DNA from: Regnicoccus frigidus
Lineage (GTDB): Bacteria; Cyanobacteriota; Cyanobacteriia; PCC-6307; Cyanobiaceae
DNA length: 64,000 bases
Assembly (NCBI GenBank): GCA_025194985.1
Contig: JAOANE010000055.1
Location: 73,102-137,101 of the forward strand
Direction: 5' to 3'
Numbering within the stretch: the first letter of the stretch is position 1; every line of letters starts with the position of its first letter. Both the position numbers and the translations under genes were made by a program. The notes beneath the pieces are model-generated. The model had not been told where the DNA came from and did not search any database. It saw only the letters and a program-made list of their open reading frames with translations. Shown here one piece after another: positions 45,475 to 53,948 of the stretch.

Positions 45475-46299
45475 CTAGGAGGAGCTCACCGGCGAGTGAA
45501 GGCCAACCTTCTCCACCTGGGGCTGCCAACCCAGCCAGGGGGTGGCGGCAAGAGCGAAGGCGTCGGGGTCGCCGGTGACGCAGAAACGGCCGGCGTGGGT
45601 TGTCAACTTGCTGGGGTGGAGTCCGCAGCGCGAACTGGCCGGAACCGGGGCTTGCTGGAGAAGAGCGCCAAGCCGCTCGACGGTGGCCACCGCTGGGTCC
45701 ACCAGGGTGATCTCGGCGGGGAGCAGGTCACGCAGCAGCTCCTCCAGCAGGGGGTAGTGGGTACAGCCCAGCACAATCGCTTCCACCCGGGCGTTCAGCA
45801 AGGGCTTGAGATAGGCCGTTGCCGCTTCCCTGAGGCGGGGATCATCGAAGTTGCCGGCCTCGATCAGGGGGACGAAGGCCGGACAGCCCACTTCCACCAC
45901 CGTCGTGTCAGGGCGCAGCTCACGCAGGGCCAGGCCATAGGCGCCACTGGCCGCAGTGGCCGGGGTGGCCAGAACCCCCACCCGATCGGCCCGCAGCTGG
46001 CTGGCCACACTGTCGATCAAGCCAAGGACCGGCACGCCCGCCTCGGCTTCGACCAGGTCGAAGGCCAGGGCATTGGTGGTGTTGCAGGCCATCACCACCA
46101 TGTCCACCTGTTCCTGTCGCATCCAGTACGCGATTTCCTGGGCAATCAAGCGGATTTCGGCGCTTGATCGCTGTCCATAGGGCACCCGCGCCGTGTCCCC
46201 CAGGTAAAGGAAGGCCTGATTGGGGTGGCATTCGATCACCCGCCGAAGCACTGTTAAACCGCCCACACCGCTATCCATCAAGCCGATACGGGCCGCCAT
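45475..46299 (-). CDS. murI: Glutamate racemase
   Basis: The 274-residue enzyme makes D-glutamate for peptidoglycan. DSGVGGLTVLR with Asp and Ser, MACNTTNAL with catalytic Cys, and GCTHYPLL with the second catalytic Cys are visible. It begins directly after the amidase stop (TGA then ATG, no gap), so wall-synthesis and wall-hydrolysis genes are in one unit. Confidence 0.97.
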   Translation of the reverse strand: MAARIGLMDSGVGGLTVLRRVIECHPNQAFLYLGDTARVPYGQRSSAEIRLIAQEIAYWMRQEQVDMVVMACNTTNALAFDLVEAEAGVPVLGLIDSVASQLRADRVGVLATPATAASGAYGLALRELRPDTTVVEVGCPAFVPLIEAGNFDDPRLREAATAYLKPLLNARVEAIVLGCTHYPLLEELLRDLLPAEITLVDPAVATVERLGALLQQAPVPASSRCGLHPSKLTTHAGRFCVTGDPDAFALAATPWLGWQPQVEKVGLHSPVSSS

Positions 46300-47367
46300 T
46301 CAGCCTCCCCCCAGGTAATTGAGGATGCCGCGGGCGATCGCGTTGGCCAGCTGGCTGCGGTGCGAGGCCGTGGCCAGCCGGGGGGAGTCCAGATTTCCGG
46401 TCAGGAAGCCGGTTTCCACCAGGGCGGCGGGCATCACGGTTCGGCGGATCACGAAGAAGCGACCTGGTTTGACGCCCCGATTCGGGCTGCCCGGTGACAC
46501 GCCCACCACCTCTCTCTGTACAGAGCTGGCCAGAGCCTTGGAGAGGGAACTCTGGAAGTAGAAGGTTTCGATGCCGTTGACATCAGGCCGCGCCATGCTC
46601 AGGGCATTGGCGTGAATGCTCACAAAGGCGTGGGCGCGGCTGCTGTTAGCCAACGAGACGCGCGGCGGTAAGTCGACATCCACCTCTGAGGTGCGTGTCA
46701 TCACAACCCGCACGCCACGGTTCTGCAGCAATCTGGCTGCTTGCAGGCTGATGTCGAGCACCACATCGGTCTCACGCAGTCCGCCGATGCCGATCGCACC
46801 CGGATCGGGGCCGCCATGGCCCGGGTCGATGACCACGGTGAAACGGCCACTCGGCACGGACGGCAGCGGGCCCGTGCTGGCCGGCCGTGACCAGGCCACG
46901 GTTGGGGCTTCGAGGCTGCCCTCGCCCAGCGAGGCGATGCTGCCGGAGCGGAGGCCTTCGAGCTCCAACCTCCAGCGATCACGGGCTGTTCCGACCAGCC
47001 GCATATTGCGCGGGTTCAAGCGGGTGCCAGGTAAAAATTCCAGGACGAGCCTGGTGGTGTTGGGATCGGGTTTGCCGATCCGGATCTCCTTGAGGGCCCC
47101 GTTGCCGCGAATGCTGCGGGTGCGGCTGGGGGCACCAGGCAGATCGATCCAGATGCGCGGTCCGACGCCACCCTTGCCGGCCTCATAGAACGCCGTGAGC
47201 GAGATGGACGGTGAGGTACGCAGCTCCAGCGCCCCATCACGGGCGATCCGCCAAGCCGCCAGGGCGCTCGCGGCTTCTGCCGGCAGGGAGCCCAGCAGGA
47301 GTGCCAGGGGGGCTACACCGCCCAGCAGAACGCGGCTCAGTGGCCCCAGCAGTGGTCGATGAAACAT
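46300..47367 (-). CDS. N-acetylmuramoyl-L-alanine amidase (AMIN plus Amidase_3)
   Basis: The 355-residue exported protein has a signal peptide (hydrophobic stretch to about residue 33), an N-terminal AMIN-like beta domain that may target the septum, and a zinc Amidase_3 domain beginning VVIDPGHGGPDPGAIG, with SIHANA and VETGFLTG carrying further ligands and the catalytic Glu. It cleaves peptidoglycan stem peptides. The ATG at 47367 is chosen; a TTG lies nine codons upstream. Its stop abuts murI. Confidence 0.92.
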   Translation of the reverse strand: MFHRPLLGPLSRVLLGGVAPLALLLGSLPAEAASALAAWRIARDGALELRTSPSISLTAFYEAGKGGVGPRIWIDLPGAPSRTRSIRGNGALKEIRIGKPDPNTTRLVLEFLPGTRLNPRNMRLVGTARDRWRLELEGLRSGSIASLGEGSLEAPTVAWSRPASTGPLPSVPSGRFTVVIDPGHGGPDPGAIGIGGLRETDVVLDISLQAARLLQNRGVRVVMTRTSEVDVDLPPRVSLANSSRAHAFVSIHANALSMARPDVNGIETFYFQSSLSKALASSVQREVVGVSPGSPNRGVKPGRFFVIRRTVMPAALVETGFLTGNLDSPRLATASHRSQLANAIARGILNYLGGG

Positions 47368-47375
47368 CCTCAGAC

Positions 47376-48194
47376 TCAGAACAGCGAGGGACAACGGTGG
47401 TTCAGGCTCGGCATCTGGGCCCGGACCCTTTGGCCATGGCTGGTATCGATCGGTGCCACGGCCAGCCCAACCGACACTCCAGCGTCAGCCAGCACAGTTC
47501 CCCAGGGATCGATCACCAGCGCGTGCCCATGGGTTTGCCTGCGCCCATAGTGCAAGCCGGTCTGCGCGGGCGCCAGCACGTAGGCGGTGTTCTCAATCGC
47601 CCTTGCCTGCAGCAGCACCTGCCAATGATCCTTGCCGGTGAAGGCGGTGAAGGCGGCTGGAATCATCACCAGCTCTGCTCCAGCTCCAGCCAGATGGCGG
47701 TAGAGCTCCGGGAAGCGCACGTCGTAGCAGATTGACAAGCCCACCCTGCAGAGCCCGGGCACATCGACAACCGGCGGTAGGGCGGTGCCGGGCTGAACCG
47801 TTTCCGATTCGCGGTAGGTGTTGCCGTCCGGCAGATCCACATCGAAGAGGTGGATTTTGTCGTAGCGGGCCAGCAGCTGGCCGTCCTTGCCCACCAACTC
47901 GGCACGGTTGAAGGTGACGCGCTCGCCGGCCGGCACAGGGAATCCACCCCCCAGCAGGGTGACTTGGTAACGCCGGGCCATCGTGACCAGAAAACGGCTG
48001 CAGCGTTCGGCCAGGCTGGGAGCCAACTCCAGGCGGCGGGAGTCATCGCCCATGAAGGCGAAATTCTCCGGCAAACCAACCAGTTCGGCGCCGCGCCTGG
48101 CGGCCAGCTCGATCAGTTCCTCAGCGGCGGTGAAATTCGCCTCCGGATCCGGCGTGCTGGTCATTTGCAGGGCAGCTGCAAGGAAGCTCGACAC
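47376..48194 (-). CDS. Carbon-nitrogen hydrolase (nitrilase superfamily)
   Basis: The 272-residue enzyme has the Glu-Lys-Cys triad of the superfamily: GLPENFAF, YDKIHLFDVDL and SICYDVRFPELYR. The latter block is of the Nit1/Nit2 or omega-amidase type, which hydrolyse deaminated glutathione or alpha-ketoglutaramate. The GTG start at 48194 gives MSSFLAAALQMTSTPDPEANF, matching the conserved N-terminus; the later ATG would remove a strand. It is followed by the amidase after 8 bp. Confidence 0.92.
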   Translation of the reverse strand: MSSFLAAALQMTSTPDPEANFTAAEELIELAARRGAELVGLPENFAFMGDDSRRLELAPSLAERCSRFLVTMARRYQVTLLGGGFPVPAGERVTFNRAELVGKDGQLLARYDKIHLFDVDLPDGNTYRESETVQPGTALPPVVDVPGLCRVGLSICYDVRFPELYRHLAGAGAELVMIPAAFTAFTGKDHWQVLLQARAIENTAYVLAPAQTGLHYGRRQTHGHALVIDPWGTVLADAGVSVGLAVAPIDTSHGQRVRAQMPSLNHRCPSLF

Positions 48195-48267
48195 CGAAGA
48201 AGAAGGGCAGGTCGGCGGAACTGTAGGGGAGGGGCTCCGGGCCTCAGGCAGCCCCCGTGGCGTTGCG

Positions 48268-49041
48268 TCAGCTGGCCTTGAGCACGCCCGGTGTGGTCTG
48301 GATTGGCACGATTTGCAGATTGTCCAGAGCCGCGCAGCAGCGGAAGTCGGCATCGTGGTTCCCCAAGGCCTCCAGTCGCTTGCCATGGCTGGCCAGTCGC
48401 AGGCAGGCTTCAGGGTCGTGCTTCCACTGCTGCCAGAGCGCCAGGGCGGCCATCGTTTCGTCATTGCCTGACTCCACCGTTTCGCCCCTTTTCAGGCCCA
48501 GTTCGATGGCGGCGGCGGTGACAGCCCCGGCGGCCAGGGTGTCCTCCAGGGAGTAGGCCCCTTCCCAGCCGCTGCCCACGATCCAGACCGTGCTGGCCCC
48601 TTGCTCGAGCAGCCGCTGGGCAACGGCATTGCGGTTAGGCAGACAGGCTGTCAGCAGCAGGGGCACGCCGCTGACCCGATCGAGTGAGCGCGTGCCATTG
48701 GTGGTGCTCAGAAAGATCCGTTTGCCACCCACCAACTCCGGCGTGACAGCCAGGGGGGAATTACCCAGATCAAACCCCTGAACCCGAGTGCCGCCTCGCT
48801 CGCCGGCCCGCAGCCGTTTCTCAGCCGGCCAGCCAGCAGCTGCCGCCTCCAGCGCCTGCAGATCGGCGAAGGCCTGGACCGCTTCTGCACCGTTCTGCAG
48901 GGCCCAGGCGATTGTGGTTGTGGCGCGCAACACGTCGATCACCACGGCGGCATCGGGGCTGGATCCAGCGCCTGGGTTGCCCGCTGCTTCGGGCCCCAGC
49001 GGCGGCACGGATTCCGAGCTGTGGAAGGTGAGGATCTGCAC
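48268..49041 (-). CDS. comB: 2-phosphosulfolactate phosphatase family protein
   Basis: The 257-residue ComB-family phosphatase has VVIDVLRATTTI, GNSPLAV, STTNGT and HGKRLEALGNHDADFRCCAAL, the typical metal and substrate segments. In methanogens it serves coenzyme M synthesis; in cyanobacteria its natural substrate is uncertain, though sulfolactate metabolism is plausible. It is divergent from the ubiD gene; the 55-bp gap must hold both promoters. Confidence 0.9.
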   Translation of the reverse strand: MQILTFHSSESVPPLGPEAAGNPGAGSSPDAAVVIDVLRATTTIAWALQNGAEAVQAFADLQALEAAAAGWPAEKRLRAGERGGTRVQGFDLGNSPLAVTPELVGGKRIFLSTTNGTRSLDRVSGVPLLLTACLPNRNAVAQRLLEQGASTVWIVGSGWEGAYSLEDTLAAGAVTAAAIELGLKRGETVESGNDETMAALALWQQWKHDPEACLRLASHGKRLEALGNHDADFRCCAALDNLQIVPIQTTPGVLKAS

Positions 49042-49096
49042 GGCGCGGCCGAAGGGGGAGGTGCGTCACAGTAAGCAGCACCTGATCCTTGCCCCT

Positions 49097-50662
49097 ATGA
49101 CGGTGGCGTTGCCAAAGAGCGCAACACGCGACCTTCGCGGCTTTCTTGCCCTGCTCGAAGAGCGCGGACAACTGCGGCGAATCACCGCCCCGGTGGATCC
49201 CGATCTGGAGCTCGCCGCGATCGCCGACCGGGTGCTGGCCCGCGGCGGCCCGGGCCTGCTGTTTGAAAATGTGATCGGCAGCCCGATGCCTGTGGCGGTG
49301 AACCTGCTCGGCACCGTCCAGCGCGTGGTCTGGAGCATGGGGATGGAACACGCCGAGCAGCTCGAAGACCTCGGCGAGCGGCTTGCCCTGCTGCAGCAGC
49401 CTCGCCCCCCCAAGGGGCTCAAGGAGGCGATGCGCTTCGGTGGCGTGCTCTGGGATGTGGTCAAGGCCCGCCCCGACCGCGACCTGATTCCCCCCTGCCA
49501 CCAGCAGGTGTTCAAGGGCGATCAGGTGAACCTTGACGCGCTGCCCCTGCTGCGGCCCTGGCCCGGCGATGCCGGCGGGGTGATCACCCTGGGCCTGGTG
49601 ATCACCAAGGATCCGGAAACCGGCGTACCCAATGTGGGCGTCTACCGGCTGCAGCGCCAGTCGGTGAACACGATGACGGTGCACTGGCTGAGCGTGCGCG
49701 GCGGCGCCCGGCACCTGCGCAAGGCCGCTGCCATGGGCAAGCCCCTGGAGGTGGCGGTGGCCATCGGCGTCCACCCCCTGCTGGTGATGGCGGCCGCCAC
49801 GCCGATTCCGGTGCAGCTCTCCGAATGGCTGTTCGCCGGCATCTATGCCGGTGAAGGGGTGCGGCTGGCCAAGTGCAAAACCGTTGACCTGGAAGTGCCG
49901 TCCCACAGCGAGGTGGTGCTGGAGGGCACGATCACCCCGGGAGAGGAGCTGCCCGATGGTCCGTTCGGCGACCACATGGGCTTCTACGGCGGTGTGGAGG
50001 CTTCACCTTTGGTGCGCTTTCAGTGCGTCACCCAGCGGCGTAACCCGCTGTTTCTCACCACCTTCAGCGGCCGGCCGCCGAAAGAGGAGGCGATGCTGGC
50101 GATCGCCCTGAACCGGATCTATACGCCGATCCTGCGCCAGCAGATCCCGGAGATCGTCGATTTCTTCCTGCCGATGGAAGGGCTGAGCTACAAGCTGGCC
50201 GTGATCGCCATCGACAAGGCCTACCCCGGCCAGGCCAAGCGGGCGGCGATGGCCTTCTGGAGCGCCCTGCCCCAGTTCACCTACACCAAGTTCGTGGTGG
50301 TGGTCGACCGCAGCATCAACATCCGTGATCCCCGCCAGGTGATCTGGGCGATCAGCGCCCAGGTGGATCCCCAGCGGGATCTGTTCGTGTTGGAGGACAC
50401 CCCGTTCGATTCACTTGATTTCGCCAGCGAGCGGCTGGGCCTGGGCGGCAGGCTGGCGATCGACGCCACCACCAAGATCGGTCCGGAGAAGCGCCACGCC
50501 TGGGGCGAACCGCTCAGCCGCCCGGCCGAGCTGGAGGCCCATCTCGATGGGCGCTGGGCCGAATTGGGCCTGGCCGACATCGATGCCTGCGATCCCGATC
50601 CGGTGCTATTTGGTTACACGCTTGAGCATGTGCTCGAACGGCTGGCGGCCCGCGCTGCCTAG
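49097..50662 (+). CDS. UbiD-family decarboxylase
   Basis: The 521-residue protein is a prenylated-FMN-dependent (UbiD) decarboxylase. It has GGPGLLFENV, GDAGGVITLGLVITKDPETG, GVRLAKCKTVDLEVPSHSEVVLEG and the R-rich, Glu-containing LPDGPFGDHMGFYGG substrate segment. In cyanobacteria it is likely to act in plastoquinone head-group synthesis. The ATG at 49097 (MTVALPKS) is selected; the reading frame extends back across comB but not credibly. The stop is embedded in a terminator-like hairpin. Confidence 0.92.
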   Translation: MTVALPKSATRDLRGFLALLEERGQLRRITAPVDPDLELAAIADRVLARGGPGLLFENVIGSPMPVAVNLLGTVQRVVWSMGMEHAEQLEDLGERLALLQQPRPPKGLKEAMRFGGVLWDVVKARPDRDLIPPCHQQVFKGDQVNLDALPLLRPWPGDAGGVITLGLVITKDPETGVPNVGVYRLQRQSVNTMTVHWLSVRGGARHLRKAAAMGKPLEVAVAIGVHPLLVMAAATPIPVQLSEWLFAGIYAGEGVRLAKCKTVDLEVPSHSEVVLEGTITPGEELPDGPFGDHMGFYGGVEASPLVRFQCVTQRRNPLFLTTFSGRPPKEEAMLAIALNRIYTPILRQQIPEIVDFFLPMEGLSYKLAVIAIDKAYPGQAKRAAMAFWSALPQFTYTKFVVVVDRSINIRDPRQVIWAISAQVDPQRDLFVLEDTPFDSLDFASERLGLGGRLAIDATTKIGPEKRHAWGEPLSRPAELEAHLDGRWAELGLADIDACDPDPVLFGYTLEHVLERLAARAA

Positions 50663-50683
50663 GTCGATGCACTTCCTAGGCAG
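50655..50683 (+). terminator. Hairpin overlapping the ubiD stop
   Basis: CTGCCTAGG (50655-50663) pairs perfectly with CCTAGGCAG (50675-50683) around an 11-nt loop; the ubiD TAG lies inside the stem. The following DNA is AT-rich with short T runs, so it may act as a terminator for ubiD. It sits exactly at the change from GC-rich to AT-rich DNA. Confidence 0.55.
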
Positions 50684-50694
50684 TATAATATTTA

Positions 50695-51615
50695 TCATTC
50701 TTTTTGTGCCACAAGTATTAATTGTTCACCGCCTAAATACCCAAATTCTTTAGACCAATAAAGAAGGGCTTTGGCATCACTAAATCCCACCTCTCTAAGA
50801 TCATCGAGAATATCCCAGCCAAAATGATAAAAGCAAAGACATCCTTCAGGATTAATTGGATCGCCGTGATATTCGGGGGGCAGCAGATGGACCAAGCCTC
50901 CTGCTTGACACAAGTAAGCTCGCATTATATTCTTTTTAGAAGCAAGCTCAAAAGGTGCACTAATAAATATTGACCCACCAGGCTTAATGCAGCGGTAGCA
51001 CTCTTCTAGTGCTTTCTTGTAGTTTGGAATATGCTCTAAAACGTCGAATGACAATATTGCGTCGAATCTGTTTGAATTAAACGATAAGTTCGTAAGATCT
51101 TCGTTTCTGATTCCATTGCTGTTGCTGCTTCCACGCCTTACAAGCTCTCCTAGATACTCGCTACCACATGTATTCTTGTAAGATTGCTGGAATAGCTTGC
51201 AAAGAATAGTCGTTTGTTCAGTGATATAGATTTTTGCGTTTTCATTTGCTTGAGTTTCTAGTCTAAATATATGAACAGCGGCACGCATTCTGTTGTTGAG
51301 ATGACAGACTGGACATGCTAGTCTTTCTCTCCAATTTGGCATCAAGATATTATCTACTTTATAAGCATAATCATAATCTACAATAAAGTCGACAAAAGCC
51401 TTGAACACATAGCAGTAGCCATTGTATGCAAACTGCTTAGAAGAGTCAAGGGCGAGCTTCTTCTCAAATATTAAATTAATTAAGTCGGTCCTCAGCTCGT
51501 CATTTGCAATATTTATATAGTCTTCATAGGATATTACACTTGAGATTTCAATTTTTGGAGCGCTTCTGTATCTCGGCTTTCCCGTGATGAGCCTGCTCAA
51601 TATTTTACCAAGCAC
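50695..51615 (-). CDS. SAM-dependent methyltransferase, horizontally acquired
   Basis: The 306-residue product has a class I methyltransferase core late in the protein (ILSFDVLEHIPNYKKALEE, CIKPGGSIFISAPF), preceded by a CPVC motif (residue about 100) that could bind zinc and an N-terminal helical region. Codon use is AT-rich (AAA, ATA, TTA, AAT), unlike the surrounding GC-rich genes, so recent transfer is likely. The start is GTG at 51615 with AGGAG seven bases upstream. The acceptor is unknown; relatives often modify sugars or cell-surface glycans. Confidence 0.85.
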   Translation of the reverse strand: MLGKILSRLITGKPRYRSAPKIEISSVISYEDYINIANDELRTDLINLIFEKKLALDSSKQFAYNGYCYVFKAFVDFIVDYDYAYKVDNILMPNWRERLACPVCHLNNRMRAAVHIFRLETQANENAKIYITEQTTILCKLFQQSYKNTCGSEYLGELVRRGSSNSNGIRNEDLTNLSFNSNRFDAILSFDVLEHIPNYKKALEECYRCIKPGGSIFISAPFELASKKNIMRAYLCQAGGLVHLLPPEYHGDPINPEGCLCFYHFGWDILDDLREVGFSDAKALLYWSKEFGYLGGEQLILVAQKE

Positions 51616-51880
51616 GTAGAACTCCTGAAAATGAAAAAGTTTAGTCGTAAGTTGCTAAATGGGCCGCCCGATCGCGATTCCTGTATTAATATTTTTCTAG
51701 GCTAAGCACTCCCAGTCTTCAGAGTAGAAGCTTGTACCAGCACCAGCAGTTCTGGAGCCAGTTCCGGAAAGGAGTTCTTCTCGTTTCTGCAATTTATGCA
51801 GACCCAGAAGTCATATGTTTGCATAATAGAAAATTCCTGCTGGCCTAGTTTGGCGGTTGTGTGCGCCTTGAGCAAGTAAA
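51616..51880 (+). other. AT-rich intergenic stretch beside the methyltransferase
   Basis: About 265 bp of low-GC sequence separates the transferred gene from the Rrf2-like gene. Only a 20-odd-codon frame (from an ATG near 51795) is seen and it is not supported. CATAAT at 51822-51827 may serve as a -10 element for the downstream gene. No inverted repeats, integrase or att-like sequences were found in it. Confidence 0.4.
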
Positions 51881-52381
51881 ATGATGCTCAAGCGCCGGGG
51901 CCTGCAGGCGATCCAGGCTTTGCTGGAGCTTGCGTTGGAGCCCGAACGCTGGCGTTCAGGGCCCGATCTGGCTTCCAGCCAGGAGATGCCGGCCCCGATG
52001 CTGGAGCAGGTGCTGTTGCTGCTGCGCCGCGCGGGGTTGGTGGAGGCGCGGCGGGGCCGCAGCGGCGGCTATCGACTCAGCCGCAAGCCCGCAGCAATTT
52101 CCCTGGTGGAGGTGCTCAGGGCCGTGGGGGCCGATCCGGCCGCTGATCCAGTCAGCGAGCCAGCTCCAGATTCAGTACCAGAATCAGTTACAGAGTCAGT
52201 GGCTGAAGGGCTGGAGCCCGGCCCAGAGTTGGCTGGAGAACGGGTGGCCCAGGCCCTGGAGCGCCGGCTTCGCCTTGCTCTGGAGCGGGAACTGGCGTTG
52301 CTGAGCCTCGAAGAGCTCGTTTATGACCTGCGCAGTTGGCAGGAGTATCTGCGCGAGGACGGCGGCCTGATGCTGGGCTGA
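51881..52381 (+). CDS. Rrf2-like transcriptional regulator without cysteines
   Basis: The 166-residue protein opens with a winged helix resembling Rrf2 (KRRGLQAIQALLELALE, MLEQVLLLLRRAGLVEARRG, SGGYRLSRKP). The Rrf2 family usually carries three Cys for an Fe-S cluster; none occurs here. After the HTH, an acidic repeated Pro/Ser/Val/Glu linker (about 85-110) leads to a C-terminal helix. It may sense something else or be constitutively active. ATG 51881 or the next ATG is the start. Confidence 0.8.
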   Translation: MMLKRRGLQAIQALLELALEPERWRSGPDLASSQEMPAPMLEQVLLLLRRAGLVEARRGRSGGYRLSRKPAAISLVEVLRAVGADPAADPVSEPAPDSVPESVTESVAEGLEPGPELAGERVAQALERRLRLALERELALLSLEELVYDLRSWQEYLREDGGLMLG

Positions 52382-52477
52382 AGCTGCCCAGGCTGAAATC
52401 GCTTTCGCCGCAAGTGCCCTGAAAGTGTTCGCTGCAAGCCCGCCAGACCTGGCACTTGCTGCCTGCAGCCGCAACCC

Positions 52478-53842
52478 TCAGGCGATCGCGGCGAAGCAGG
52501 CCCTGAAGGCGGTGAGGGTGGCGTCGATGTCGGAGTCGCTGTGGGCCAGGGACGTGAAGCCCGCTTCGAAGGCGCTGGGGGCCAGATACACGCCCCGCTC
52601 AAGCATGGCGCGGTGCAGCTGGCCGAATTTGGCGGTGTCGGCCGCCTTGGCCTCCTCGAAGTTGCGCACCGGGCCATCACAGAGGAAGAAGCCGAACATG
52701 GCGCTGATGTGGGCGCCGCTGATCGGCAGCCCAGCTTCCTTGCCCGCCGCCAGGATGCCTGCGCAGAGACGCTGGGTGATTGTGTCCAGGCGCTCGTAGG
52801 TGCCGGGTTGCTTGAGCAGTTCGAGGGTTTTGATTCCGGCGGTCATCGCCAGGGGATTGCCGCTAAGGGTGCCGGCCTGATACATCGGACCGGCCGGAGC
52901 CACCAGGTCCATGATGTCGGCTCGGCCGCCGTAGGCCCCCACGGGCAGACCACCGCCGATCACCTTGCCCAGGGTGGTGAGGTCGGGGGTGACACCGAAC
53001 TTGGCCTGGGCGCCGCCGTAGGCGATGCGGAAGCCGGTCATCACCTCATCGAAGGTGAGCAGGGCGCCGTGGTCGCGGGTGAGTTCGCGCAAGCCTTCCA
53101 GAAAGCCCGGTTCGGGCACGATGAAGCCGGCATTGCCCACCACCGGCTCCAGGATCACCCCGGCGATTTCGCCCGGATTTTCGGCAAAGAGCTTTTTAAC
53201 GGCCTCCAGGTCGTTGTACGGGGCGGTGAGGGTGTTGGCGGTGGTGCTGCGGGGCACGCCGGGGGAATCGGGCAGGCCGAGCGTGGCAACGCCGGAGCCG
53301 GCCTTGACCAGGAACATGTCGGCGTGGCCGTGGTAACAGCCTTCGAACTTGATCAGCTTCTCGCGGCCAGTGAAGGCACGCATCAGCCGCAGCACCGACA
53401 TGCAGGCTTCGGTGCCGGAGTTGACGAAGCGCACCATCTCCACGCTGGGGACCGCCTCGATCACCAGTTCCGCCAACCGGTTCTCCAGGGCGCAGGGGGC
53501 GCCAAAGCTGGTGCCCTTGTCGAGGGCCTGATGCAGGGCGGCGATCACCTCGGGATGGGCGTGGCCGCAGATCGCCGGCCCCCAACTGCCGATGTAATCG
53601 ATGTAGCGGTTGCCATCCACATCCCAGGCGTAGGCCCCTTTGACGCGGTCAAAGACGATCGGCTGCCCGCCCACGGAGCGAAAAGCCCGCACCGGGGAAC
53701 TCACGCCGCCCGGCATCAGCTTGAGAGCGGCGTTGAACAGTTCCTGGGACCGGTCGGTGTTCAGGGCAGGAGCCGATACGGGGGCCGTAGTCAAAGCTGA
53801 ATCCGCAGACGTCAGGAGGTGCTCCGGCAACTGAAGCGGCAA
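52478..53842 (-). CDS. hemL: Glutamate-1-semialdehyde 2,1-aminomutase
   Basis: The 454-residue PLP enzyme makes 5-aminolevulinate for all tetrapyrroles. Visible features: SSPVRAFRSVGGQPIVFDRVKGAY in pieces, NSGTEACMSVLRLMRA, DEVMTGFRIA, and the Schiff-base Lys in LGKVIGGGLPVGAYGG. The start is TTG at 53842, with a GAGGG site upstream. It is divergent from glcD across about 105 bp. Confidence 0.96.
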   Translation of the reverse strand: MPLQLPEHLLTSADSALTTAPVSAPALNTDRSQELFNAALKLMPGGVSSPVRAFRSVGGQPIVFDRVKGAYAWDVDGNRYIDYIGSWGPAICGHAHPEVIAALHQALDKGTSFGAPCALENRLAELVIEAVPSVEMVRFVNSGTEACMSVLRLMRAFTGREKLIKFEGCYHGHADMFLVKAGSGVATLGLPDSPGVPRSTTANTLTAPYNDLEAVKKLFAENPGEIAGVILEPVVGNAGFIVPEPGFLEGLRELTRDHGALLTFDEVMTGFRIAYGGAQAKFGVTPDLTTLGKVIGGGLPVGAYGGRADIMDLVAPAGPMYQAGTLSGNPLAMTAGIKTLELLKQPGTYERLDTITQRLCAGILAAGKEAGLPISGAHISAMFGFFLCDGPVRNFEEAKAADTAKFGQLHRAMLERGVYLAPSAFEAGFTSLAHSDSDIDATLTAFRACFAAIA

Positions 53843-53948
53843 GACCAGCCCTCAGATGCGAAACCATTTCCCATCCTTACGCAACAACGGACGATTTCGC
53901 TGAGCTGGCGCCTGCTCGTTAAAGTCCAGATGGCTGAACCTGCTTTCC

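Noticed and set aside
51795..51872. Short frame starting at an ATG in the AT-rich gap
   Set aside because: Only about 25 codons, no ribosome site at a good distance and no recognisable feature.
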